DNA of 64,000 nt, taken from NCBI GenBank assembly GCA_003640385.1, contig RCAB01000022.1:248001-312000 (forward strand), written 5' to 3'. The position numbers and the translations under genes are program-made. The notes under the pieces were generated by a model. The model saw nothing but the letters and a program-made list of their open reading frames with translations, had not been told where the DNA came from and made no database searches. Below, piece by piece: positions 37,476-50,100 of the stretch (its first letter is position 1; the number at the start of each line of letters is the position of its first letter). The DNA is from Setaria digitata. Taxonomy: Eukaryota; Nematoda; Chromadorea; Rhabditida; Setariidae.

Positions 37476-40400
37476 AGGTTAGATGGACAGACGGGTAGAT
37501 CCAGACGGATAGACTGATAGAGTATCGATAAAAAAAGTCAGATGTGTCGGTTTGTGTTTGATTGGATGATGGTGTAAAAGTGAAAAGGAGAAAAAGGAGG
37601 GGAGAAGAAATGAAGGCAGACAGATGAAAGTGGACTAGGCGGTCACCTGGCACTGGTCACAATGTATTCCGATCACGTGAGGTTGACATTGACATTGCCC
37701 ATCACTTTGCCGGCATTCGAGAACGGCGTAGTCCACGTTGAGACGTTTGGTACCGGGTGCGAAACAACTAGAACATCATATCGTGTACAGCTTATGGATG
37801 ACTCTAATTAGCCTCAGAATAGAAGGAAGGTCACGTACTTGCATGCCTTGCAATCTCCTTTCGGCTCCAACAGTGCGTCACCCCAGTAGCCTGGTTTACA
37901 TTGCTCACAACTGAAGCCGACGGTATCATAGATACACTTCTTGCATTCACCAGTTAATGAATCGCAGTTTCCGATGCTGTTCGGGTCGATGTTGCCGCTG
38001 CATGAGCACTCCACGCAAGACTTATTCTCACTTGGATTACCGAAGAAGCCATCGGCGCAAACGTCGCATCTAAAGTATGCCACTCTTGTACAGTCAGAAG
38101 AAAGAAATGGTTTATTCATAAATTTTTCCAGTACTACGCTTTAAGCTTCCATCCAATTAAAAGCACATTTGCCTAAAATAATTTCAGACAACAAATTCTA
38201 TCTAATTTTAATTCTGAATGATATCCATGCATGCCAGTCACTGGTTTTATTTTGTGTTCTCCAGGACACTGTTGGAATGGGAAATTTGAGCCCATACAAT
38301 TTAGACTATTTGGCTCTGATGGCCCCTTTGTGTTTTATTTGAATCGATTGGAGAATAATAGCTTACGACTGTTCGAAACAGATCACTGAAAAATGATTTC
38401 GGAGTGTTAAACAACTGGGAGGAGAACTGATAATATCAGAGATGAACTACCGTCTATCAATTCATCTCTTCCTGCACAAAAGCCATCAGAACCTGTCTGG
38501 CCCTTCATTACTGTTAGTTTCATTTCCTATCGTTCGAAATAAGTCAATTAATGAATTTAAGCAAGAAATCTGATGCGTTCCTCATGGAAGTGGAACGTAT
38601 AGTATACCATTCTTTGGTCTTACTATAATTTTTCATGGCTTAGGAAACGATTCAATCACAGACTGTAACTGTTCCTTGAAAATACCTTCGGCCAGTATAT
38701 CCAATTGGACAATCGGTACAAATAACATCACCATCAGTATGTAACACACATGGACCATCTTCTGGACAAGGACATTTTATACAGTCATCTGTCGTTCCTT
38801 GCAATGCGTTCCCGTAGTAACCACGAGCGCAACGTTCACAGGTATCACCGGCCGTGTTATGTTCACATATACATTCACCTAAACTGCCCTTTTATTTTCT
38901 ACATGGATAAATCTTGCACCTTTTCTCGAATAAAGAATTTGTCAGTACTCAGTGAATATTCATTTTTACGCTTTGGTGCATACAGCTTGAAATTTCGATT
39001 AAGAGTGAAACTCAAAAAAAAGTGAAAATAACTATAATTTTAATTAAACAGCAGCATAAGTTACTTGATGGACAGATAAATCTTCGACTGCACTGAGTGG
39101 GAAAAAAAGTAAATGTTGAAAATGTAGACCTGATTCTGGGGCGCACGAAGTGGAATGCCCGTGACAGTCGCATTTGACGCACCGATCGAATGGTCCACCG
39201 AATTTTGTTTCACGTCGGTATCCTGGAGCACAGGATTCACAAAACTGTCCAACAAAACCTTCTAAACAACTACATGATTCGATCCAGTGTGCTTCATGTG
39301 GTTCCTCAGCAGGAGAAACTAAACCGGCTGAGCCCAAATGAACATTACTTAAGAAACCAACGTCTGAAATATAAAACTGTTGCAAATAAAGGAAATTCAT
39401 TCTAGTCCATCAGAAAAATCTGCTCATCTTTGAAATTATATAAATACATCACAAATTATTAAGCATTTCGAAGGAAAGAAGCATCGATTAAATAGTTTTT
39501 TGTGCAACAAAAATTTGCAAATTTTCACCTCCGGTGGAGTAAGTCCCACGAATTTTAACAGCGCTAACATTGGAAAGAATTCCAATAAAATCCAATTCAT
39601 TTAATCGTGGACTCCACTGAAATACTGGATTTGCATGGATCCGAAAACGATACGTTTGTTCATTTATTGATGGTAATGGATTATCCTGTGCAAAAATTGG
39701 TATCGTTAACTCTTGACCTTCTTGGCCAACGATTAATACGTCTCTGAAACATAAATGGAGTTAAATAACGCAAAAAAATAAGTCTTTTTCACTAGTCATT
39801 GTTAAAAATACGCAAGTTATGCAACAAAAAACAAAGATTAAATTTTAAATAAATTCAACCGATACACATGCATTAAGGTAGCAGTTTAAAATTTATATCC
39901 TTGATTATACCTTGCGCTCGGATGTACTTGTCCTTTTTGGACTCGTAAAGTAAACCATAAATCCTGATTGTATGACGCTCGTTGATCACCGGTAAATTGT
40001 GCCGGTGCTACGAAATAAACCGGTGATCCGTTAATATCGGAAATAGCAACGGCTTTATCCATCTCAGCCCACTGAATATGTTCGGGGCCGCGTAGTGAAG
40101 CAGCGCTCCAAAGCTCTTCCCCTAGATTATATTGTTTGCGTAAGCCTCTAAGTCTTGAGTAAAGTTACCACAACTTTATTAATTAATCTTTATAATAAAG
40201 CAATTGAAAAGTGTGGTATTTTCTTTCATTCAATTCCGATACGGAAGGAAAGAAAAACTCCCTAGTCAAAGTAAAACAAGAAAAAAAGAAACAACAAACC
40301 ACCGTCAAAATTACTGCTAATATTCATGGCGTAATAGCTATCAGCACTTGAGCAAATGGATGAATGGCCGTAACAAAAACACGGCGTACAACCGAATTGA

Positions 40401-43400
40401 TTATCCATTGATAAATCGAAATATCCTGGCTTGCATTTGTTGCACTGTTGTCCTTCTACGTTTAATTTACAGCTACAACTACCTGTTTCGGGATCACAAA
40501 TCGGTTCATTATTTAACGAACCTGTGGCATCACACAAACAATTTCTAAAAAAAATAAAAATTTGGCGTTCTTTAATAAATAGTTGCTATCAAAATTACAA
40601 AGTCGCTTCATTGTTTAATGAATATGTCGTACTGTAAAATAACTTCCAGAACAAATGAAAATTTGATATGCTTAAATTATTGAATTTTTGAATCTTGCTT
40701 TTGAAAAATTACTTTGCTACTGTTTGGGGAAACCAAAAAAGAAATACACACTTGCATCCGCTAGTTGAAAATTCATAATATCCGTTCATACATCGATCAC
40801 AAAACGGTCCATCCACTCCCGGTTTGCATGGACACTGTCCACTCTCGTCACACTGCATATTCAGAGAACCAATCTCATTGCACTGACACGGAATACAGTA
40901 ATGTTCATCTGGACGTCGCCAATTAAATGGTGCACATTCCTCGCAATGCACTCCCTTCAATTTCTCGAGGATCAGTCACTCACGAAGGAAACTGATCCTT
41001 CCTTTCTCTCTCGATGTGTTCTTCCCGAGTTACACTAACACACAGTGTCAATATGTGTTTTTATATTTTTTTTAAGTAAATGCTCCGTGAAAGGAAGGCA
41101 ACTTCGTTTCACAACATCAGCAAACTAAATGATGGCAGCTGACCTCCTCCCGATACGCTATCTTTGAATTTATGCCTTTTTTCCTCAAGATTTTCCTGAT
41201 AAGAGAATGTCACTTTTACTCTCTTGTTGAGTCAAATCAGTGATTACTATCATGAATAACATTCGCAATAATTTACCGCTCAGATTGCGACGTTACTTAA
41301 CTACCTCAATGATTCTCTGTCAATTTTTCCCTTATATTGAAAAAAAAAAAAGCATGAAAACAAAGCGACTGAAAATATACTTGCGTGTTGCCAGCACAAT
41401 CGATGCAATGTCCACCACTACCAGTAATTTCGAATAATGCTTGATCAAAATAGCAACGATTTGACAAATGACTACAGTTACATGCTAAAAATTATGACTT
41501 AATTACGATTAATTAAAAAGAAAAGTAGTAAGCAATCCATTCAAAAAATACGGCTTACAACGAGATGACTGCTAGTAAAGGAAATAATTATTTTACATGC
41601 ACGATTTACTTCCCGAGTGACAGATACTCAGATGGCAAAACAACTATGAGCGGATATACAGGAAGATATTATTATGCATCGGAAAAGAGAGGAATATCCA
41701 GAAAGGTAATTGAGGTAATTAAATGAAATGAAAAGACTTTAGATTCTCCTCAATACCATCATGAGTAATATTTATCATCATTACTAGCAGTCACTATCAT
41801 TACCATTATCAGCCAAAACTCACGAAGGCACTCATTTGCCTCTTTTGCAGTTCCAACTCGCCATGGCCGATCATTGTAGAATGGTAAGCACTGATCACAG
41901 TCAGCGCCCATAGTATTATGTTCACACCGACACACCAAACGATCTTCACCATCACCAGTCGATTTCACGCATTCACTTGCGTGTCCGTTACATTTACACC
42001 TGTAGAATAATTCATCCTGAATATAGGACTTATGAAACTCTCTCGAAAGGAGGTTGGAAGTAGTGGATAGTTTGAACTGATAGCGATAGTGACTGATGTT
42101 AACAGTATGGTTTTTGGTGTGTGTTTTTTTTTTCAGCAGTCTTCAGTTGGAAGACTACTCTGTCTTTTGCATCCCTTTTAAACATTTGATTTACCTGCCA
42201 CCAACAGCAAAATCTGATATGGCATAATAATAGGATCGCAAGACTTTGGCGTCTCGGAACACTTCGTCACCAAATGTATTCATCCGTGTCAACATGATCC
42301 TTATTTCAGATGCCGTCACCCAATCCTTGGAAAGGAAGAATTAAGGTAATAGGGAATATATTACACTTAACTTTGGACAGCCAAAATGGTCTACATTAAC
42401 TGGTTCATGTGAAACATTATATAAGAATAAAAACAGAGCAGATAGCCAAATTGTTTACACTTATCTGTCGAAAGTTACCTGTATTCTATCGCTTGAAAAA
42501 AGATTCTTTTTAAATAACTAGTAGCTTGACATTTGCTTATTCATTAAGCAGCAATTTAAAATGCTACTGGAACTAACTGAAAATGTAATATGAAATGAAA
42601 CCTGTAGTGTTTCACTCTCTTCGAAATTTTGACTGCTAGGTCTACCTTCCAATGTTGAAAATGCAATATTACCACCAGTTAACGGCGAAATATCCGAGAA
42701 TTCTCTAGTACATTGTGCTACAGCTTCATTACCCGGTAAAATGGGTGCCTTCTCTTGTATTCCGTAGGTTGAACGACATGATCCACTTGAAAAAAGTACT
42801 TTGAAAGCAAGCCAATTTTTTAAAACTCACTTCAACCATTTATTTTTAGCCCATTTCTTACTACGAATAACTTTTTTCAATGGCAAAAGGTTAGAATTTA
42901 AGTTTGCTAACCTGTAATATTGCCATGGAATCCATTCATCATCAGGACGAGTTTTCTTAAAAATTACAAAACTTTCCGGTCTTGGACTGACAAATTTCAA
43001 TCTAACGTAAGTGATATCGAACGTTTTTCCAAGACGCAGTGTTAGATTGATGCTATTCGGATATTGCATACCTTCGTTCATCGTGTCCGATTGCCACCAG
43101 GTTTCGTTATTGGCATTATTAAAATCAGTCAAATAAGCGGGTGGATGGGCGTACGCCTAAATATGTCACGATTACTTCACATGACGATTAAAGGACACAC
43201 TGTAAGTCCTTTTGAAACAATAGAAATGATAGATGATAGAACTGGTGGAACTGATAAAATCAGTTCTGGAAACCGTTTCTCTTGAAAAGACAAAGGAAAG
43301 AACATTTGCTGATTAACAGTGAAATTTAAAATAACTTTAAGGAAAGCTGAAAAATTATTTCGAACAAAAACTGATGCTACCTCAACTCTACTATCGCATA

Positions 43401-44156
43401 TATCACAAACTTTGCGTACACCACTGTGACCTGTTTGTACACAATAACTGGAAAATTTCACAAAGTTAAAAAATCTACGAGTTAAGATGATAAAGGCCAT
43501 CACTTCAATAAATTGATGATTCTGGACAGATAATAGGACATTAAAAGAAAATTTTACCAGACAGCTACTTTAGTCTTTTTAAATTTCAATACTCATTTTT
43601 ATCATATTTATTTTCCCATTTTACCAATGTGTACAGTCAACAGTTTTGTTCAACAACTTAACCTTGTAGGACCATTAATACCGCATGTATTTGTTACTTC
43701 AACCTGAAGATTGAATGCGGCATTGATGAAATCCGGAACACATCGTTGTGGGATATTCATATCATCGTAGCATGGACTGCTTCCTTTAAACAGGATTTTA
43801 TCATTCTACAAACACAAACTTTATTAACTATCATTGCCTGGACATTTAATTAAAATTTTTGGAACCTGGGATATGATGATTCGGATCAATGGAAGGATTC
43901 TGTTCCGCTGGCTGTCCATTTGCTGTTTCGCAGATCCAAATTAGAATGCATATTAATTGCAATACATATAAATCTATCCTACGTAATTGACGGCACGTTA
44001 TTCTAAAATATAATTTCTGAAAAATTTAATTTCCAAGCACTTTTAAACAGGAAAAAAACATTTAAGAGTATACATTTGACACAATTTGACCGTATAAGAG
44101 TAAATACTGTATGTTGGAATAATAAATATACTGTGCTTAAAATTTTACCTGACCAT
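28420..44156 (-). CDS. lam-2: Laminin gamma chain
   Basis: Complete, 1,652 aa (human LAMC1 about 1,609). Exons, 5' to 3': 44156-44149, 44002-43866, 43783-43663, 43447-43381, 43156-42912, 42785-42602, 42325-42195, 41999-41824, 41484-41381, 40954-40752, 40544-40300, 40145-39911, 39743-39529, 39363-39130, 38878-38686, 38069-37839, 37767-37647, 35107-34977, 33608-33502, 33057-32864, 32479-32395, 32241-32083, 31812-31700, 31594-31456, 30993-30809, 30641-30486, 30372-30258, 30017-29818, 29485-29327, 29236-29137, 28940-28843, 28587-28420. All phases agree. Order: signal peptide with a Leu/Ile-rich core; LN domain ([24 protein letters not shown]) to about 300; LE repeats; one L4 domain (about 515-705); LE repeats with [10 protein letters not shown]; then coiled coil from about 1050 with terminal Cys1640. 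It should pair with alpha and beta chains in the secreted basement-membrane heterotrimer. The 8-nt first exon and the exon 2/3 and 11/12 joins are least certain. Confidence 0.97.
36240..36487. repeat. AAT-rich simple repeat block
   Basis: Almost continuous AATA/AATAAT units with interruptions such as GTGATGAC. It lies inside the large laminin gamma intron. Confidence 0.85.
36553..36574. repeat. AGT trinucleotide microsatellite
   Basis: About seven perfect GTA units in the large laminin gamma intron. Confidence 0.9.
36671..36735. repeat. Degenerate TG-rich repeat
   Basis: TGTGTATGCGTGCG-like alternating purine-pyrimidine sequence, a possible Z-DNA former, in the large laminin gamma intron. 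Confidence 0.75.
37430..37475. repeat. Compound (AC)n(AT)n microsatellite
   Basis: A CA/AC run of about 12 units passes directly into an AT run of about 10 units, near the 5' end of the large laminin gamma intron. Confidence 0.92.
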
Positions 44157-47100
44157 TTGTTGTGCTATACTTTAAAAATTATTTTAATTTCTTCGTCCAG
44201 AATTGGCGTAATGCCAGAAGCTGTGATAATTCAATAAGCAAACGTCGCCTAATCAGTAATTAATCAGCTTAAGATTACAGTACAATGCCGAAAAAACCAA
44301 GATTTTGTATAGGTCGTTATAAAATGTAGTATTATTAATAAATCCTGCATAAGAATCAAATCAATCCTTTCGTTATTATTCCTTCACGAAACAGGACAAC
44401 TAATTAACAGCTAAAACGGATTAATTCATAAATTATGTCCGTAGAATAATACAAACAATTGATTAATTATAAATATAGTTTAATAACAGTTAAACAATAC
44501 GGTGGATGAAAAGTGGATAGAAAATGACTTTTTTCAGTGGAAATAAGTATACGATAGCTTTTGACACGATAATATGACTCAATAACTTAATCAACCGCTC
44601 TCGATCGTATCAAAAGGATCATTTTAATGTATTTATATACAAAAACGAATCAGCACAGACTTCATGTTTAACATTTTTTTAAATATCACAAATGACAGCG
44701 GTGCTCAGTTGAAAATAATTTTACTCCAATATAAACAGATATAAAAAAGAAAGCAACCAGAAAAAAATGGCTAATTCGAAATATAAACAAGAAAGTGAAT
44801 GATGGCGCAGCATAATAAATAAACTTGAAAAATTTTTTTCTAACTGAAATGCTACAGACTAAATAAACCGTTCTGTAACAACGTAAGATAGCAATTTACA
44901 CATCTGCTAAGCAAATGAGGTTAAACTTGTATAGTGAACTTCTTTAACTGTCGTAGGGTTGAGTAAGAAGTCCCATATGTTCCCATTTAATGATATATTT
45001 CTGCCCTTGTCCTTACTATGCATTCATATATTTCAAAGTAATTTGAAATTATTATACAATTTGACTAGGTAAAATTACATCAAAGTAAGTGATGAGTTTT
45101 GAAGGATATTAAATGTAGAAAAGACAGATGACAGCAAACAAGAAAACGACTTGGATTTTTTTCTTTAAATTAAAAATTTCTTTTTTGAGAAAGTATTGCA
45201 ACTATTTTCATGATAAGGGTGAAATTTTCGCTTTTTTTTTTTGTGTGTGAAGAACAGCAACTTCGAAACAGAATAGGGCGAAAGTTTCATTATCGAGCCT
45301 TTTCCATCGAAACAAAGATCACTCACTTTAAACATTTAATGACAATGAGAGTAAATTGATTACTTCATACTAAAAATTTTCACATATCACAGATCACTGT
45401 CAACTGTTAAAAATTTGTCTTGGAAAAAAAAGCTTCATGGTTAAGTGGAAGTTATTTCAAATGCATATGGAATTATATCAAGTGAATTTTTAAAACTAAG
45501 TTATAATTTCAGCGATCAAAAAGGAACGAAAGGAAACAATATTGTACGGAACTGTAAACATGTTTCTCTATTTGAAAGATTTGAACTTCATAAAATCGAA
45601 ATTAATACAAATAAAGCTATACGGGGCAAAAACAGACGTGGCTGCTACCTGATTCCATATCACATCTTTTTTTTCATTAAACAACTTCGAATTGTAACAG
45701 ATTTCGACGATTAAAACAGAATGCTGACTAAAGATCAATCATTAATTCATTCTTTAGCGATGTCATTATCATTAAACAGTGAAGCGAGTACCAATGTATC
45801 ATTTAAGCATTATGGGAAAGAAGAATTTCAATTATGATGTGGAAGAGGATAGAAGTGGTTTAAGTGCGACGAGAGCACTGAAATCACATCAGGAACTATG
45901 TACAGAAGTCAATTTAATATCATTTTGCATTGTTTTGGGTCAGTGACAGAAGGAAAATCCTTTCAGAAGCTCACGTGTAGCTACTTTACGAAACAGTGAG
46001 TATTACTAGGATTCGAATCACGCGCCAGGTCATCGCGCATTAACGTCACCTGTACAAACAGACGTAGATGAGAAAATTACCGACGTGGACAGCCCAGAAG
46101 AATGGCTGCATATAAATGACGAGCATTCCATTCCATTACTGAGCCTTTTAACGTAGATGGGCTGTCGTCATTTGACCATTCCTCTCCTATGTTCGGGATG
46201 GGAAAAACTACTGGCATGATCAGTTGCATCGTTTGGCTCTAAGACTGAGCCCATTCAGCAGAGAGACTCGAACTAAGCCGTTCATGAACAGTAAGGATAC
46301 GAAATAAGAAGTTAATTCAAACCAAACAAGAGAGTGATGAGAGAGGCACAACTCTTATCACATAATCAGTTTACTGTCGCTTTTAGAGTTAATTCCATCT
46401 GAGGTTGATTTAATATAACATAATTTAGTAGACATCTTCTAGAAGATATTTGTGAGTTAATCATCAACTACCGAACTACGGAATTTTTCAACTTTAAGAA
46501 AGTAACAGTGTACAATCCAATTAATATCATTTATTTTTGCTAAATTAGTTATAAAATAGAGGTGGAAAGGAAACGAAGAGCGTTGAAGATCTTTCTAGGT
46601 AGAAACAAACTTTTAAGATTTCATAAAATGTTCACCGAAAGAACAAACATTTCCCTAATTACTAATCAGTGATGAGTATTAGGAAATGGTCGCTGGTGTT
46701 ATCAGCTGTGTTGGGATGTATGAACGCAAACGTAAATATATGAATTTGAATCTAGTGCAGCATGCATAATTTATATGAGATGGATAAGAAGGATAATAAC
46801 TGATAGGAACAATTAATTTTAAATTTAAGTTAAAGAAAGTAGTTGCTAAATGAGTGCAAGCCGGTCATATCTGAAGATCGCCAACATGCCGAAAAGGCTT
46901 GGCTCATTTACAATGACATATTTTGTCATATTTTGCCAATTAACTATTTTACAGTGACGATTTGATCAAGAGCCCCGGTTTAAATTAACTCAACAACCGA
47001 AATTCATCGGTTCATATCAATACAGTCTATTTAGTGAAAACTAGGCTAAAAATTAAAAGTGAACTAAAAAAAAATTAAAGATTACAACTATAATCAAATA

Positions 47101-50100
47101 AATAAAATAGTAAACACCATCATATTGTCACTACTCTAAATCAATCACTATATCGGTCACGGAGCCGAATGATAATCGAAAAAAGTATTATTAATCTTCG
47201 GTTTACTTTTTACCACAAAGTTAATTATCACAGATTTAAATCTAAATTAAACAATTCAATTTAGTTAAACGAATTAATACCGACAACTTGAAAAAAAAGA
47301 ACAAATAAAGAAGGGAGAAAAGTAATTGTCATCACATTCATTTCCTTTGTTAATCTTTTCCGTAGCAAAAATACGAGTCACTCCTGATGTTGTTTGCTAG
47401 AGAAAAAGTTAGTAATGAAAACAAGTTTCAAGGCTTATAAAAATTTCATTTTTTAATTAATTTCATGCTTAACAAAAATAAAAAATTTTTATCTTATTTC
47501 TGGTTTCGTCCTTGCGTGATTCTAAAAATTTCTCTTTTGACAATAAAATTTTTAACGGTTGTAATTTTAACTGATTGAGGAGGAAGTTGAGTAGAAATTT
47601 TTGTGTAGTGATAGTACACAACAATAAATACCACTTGTTTCTTATCAGTAATACGAAAGAACGATTTCAACGATTCCATCAAGGGTCATTTGAAGTAAAT
47701 TACAAGTTTGAGGAGAAAGAGACGGAATTTTCTTACAGGACTTGAACCAAGGATTAAATTACAAATTCTGAAAACTATCCATGATTAATTCACTTTGAGT
47801 TTAAAAAAGTAAAGCCAAATATCTTTTTTACATTCTAAAAAATAAAAGCGGGAAAAAAACTAGATTTTGTCTTCATCCATGTTTAATCAATAATATATTC
47901 AAAGATTTAAATTGCCATTCAAACTAATTGTACTGAAATAGAACAGTCTCATTAATTACTAGTAATTGTTAATTAGTAAGAGAGAAACCTAAGATTTACA
48001 AGAATTGTGTTATTGTTTGGATTAATTAAACGGTAAGTTCAAATGTAATGATGTAAGTCATGTCCGTGACTTAATTTGATATTAACCGGACCTAACCTGG
48101 CTTAATCATCTGACAACTTTACTAAGACAGAAATTTTCTATTGTTCATTCATTATTATCAGAAATTGTTCATCATACCTAATAGAATGCGGAGTAACATA
48201 TGAGGCTTAAGAACACCTCACAATAGTTGATACTATATAAATTTTAAAAATTTTGATTTTAATCTTCCTGTAAAGAACAAAAAAGAAACAACAAGTTTAA
48301 CCCTTTACATCAAACTCTAAGCTGTATTCTGCATCGAGGTCTAGATTAATATACTTTACATCAAAATTTAGGCTAGCATTTCTGGATTACTGATCAATAC
48401 TCCTTACAATTCCGAAATGCAAAACTGAATATGCTAAACGGATATCTATTTCTTATCAGAATTATTTCTTTTTAACAGAATTACTTCTTATAGCATAATT
48501 AATTTCGCTCTCAAAAACTAAAGTTTGTATGTAATAATGTAAGAGAATGAAGAGAAATGGTATTCGCCCACATAATAATAATTGTCACAACGGAGACAGC
48601 GTACATCCCAAGAGTGATTTCAAGGTCAACTGATATGCCACTACTATTCAGTACTGTTTTATTCCACTCCACACCTTTATAATATATATATAATATAATA
48701 TATATATATATGTGTATATATAAACAAAAAAAAATGTCTAATTGCTGATTTTCAACGAAATTCGTTACCAGATATTTTGTCCACTATCTTTATCGTAACT
48801 AACACCGATACTTGCCATTTTATCAGTAGCAATCTTTACCATGGTTAAGTGCTTATCAATTTATTATTTCTTTGCTAATGGATGGTAAATAATTAATATT
48901 AGCATGTTAACACAGTCATCGGCATTGTTTCTGCTTATTGGTGAAAAGAAATATTTGGATAGTTCGATAAGCAACAAATTAATCTGCTATTTTTGAGACC
49001 TGAAATTGTATCTTATATTTACTTAGACCAAATGCATTACTTATTCAAAGAAATAGATAATTTGTGATTACAAAAATGATCATCAAATTTTATAACTTCG
49101 AATATCATTCTTATATAATTAACAATTTTGCCTATGCTTGAACCATTCAGTTATAGAAATTCGAGAGTGTAAAAGTAATGAATAAACCATTAAAATTGCT
49201 GCGTGAAAAAAAGGAAAGGGAAATATGAAAAGGACTTGGAATCTGGAAGAAGTGGAGTCACAAATTTAAGATTTGTTAAAACTTTCATTAGAAGGAAGGC
49301 GATGAGAAACTACATGAAAAATGATTTGTTATGCAAAAATCTTACGAACAAATTATCCATTGATGCCCTTCACGCTATTACATTTAGATTCATGACGATG
49401 TTGGTTAATCCAATTTTTTCGTCAGAGCGATCAAAGCAAAATTCGATGAGATTTTCGAAACTTTGGTTGGAATTCATCCATTCCCAGAAAGTCTCTCTCC
49501 CCCTTCTTTGTATTATCACATGTTGGACGATCATTCTAGCATAATTTACAAAGCTTTAAGTCAGTGGAATTATAAGCTGGGCAGATATAAATCAGAATTC
49601 GCAATTTATGAAATTGATCGGAAACAAATTTCTGACAACGAATGCAAATGAAACATCAAATCTGCAGCAGGATTCGCAAAATTCAATTTATAACTTTGGT
49701 AATTCTGACCACCGAATAAGCAGGCGATACTGAACCGAACCAACACATTTATTCCTTTATGTTTTTTTAAAGATTCCTTCATTAAAGGTGTGATTATAAC
49801 AGTTTTAATAAAAAATAAGTTAATCGTATTAAAATGACTTGAGTAACAATTTATCTCAACTTCAGAATTTTATTTAAGATTCAGAAATACCGGCAAGCAA
49901 CTTTACTTGCTGCATCTCATTCAGAAACAGTAGCTTAAAATGAAATTTTGAATTAAATAATTACTGAACAGCTGTCATTGTTTTATGTGGGAAAATGCCA
50001 GTTATGAAACACTTGTGATGTATATCCAACATGAGAAGACTTTGAAATATAAAGAGTGAATGTTGCTGAAAAAAGATTGTCTGATATAGCGGCAGGGGCA

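Larger units (their letters stand above)
35108..37646 (-). other. Large laminin gamma intron with microsatellites
   Basis: This 2.5-kb intron between LE-repeat exons is by far the longest in the gene; most others are under 700 nt. It holds an AAT/ATA-rich block (36240-36487), an AGT run (36553-36574), a degenerate TG block (36671-36735) and an AC-then-AT run (37430-37475). Its right end is richer in G+C than the left. I see no nested gene. Confidence 0.8.

Noticed and set aside
36672..37653. Val/Cys- and His/Thr-rich open frames in the large laminin intron
   Set aside because: They translate TG and CA microsatellites and have no coding character.
46005..46080. Possible tRNA gene around GATTCGAATC
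   Set aside because: On either strand the five-base T-stem does not pair and there is no matching acceptor stem or anticodon arm, so it is not a tRNA gene.
49203..49544. 113-codon Lys/Arg-rich plus-strand open frame
   Set aside because: No family recognised, and its second half overlaps another, more exon-like frame (49426-49651), so it is likely a chance reading.
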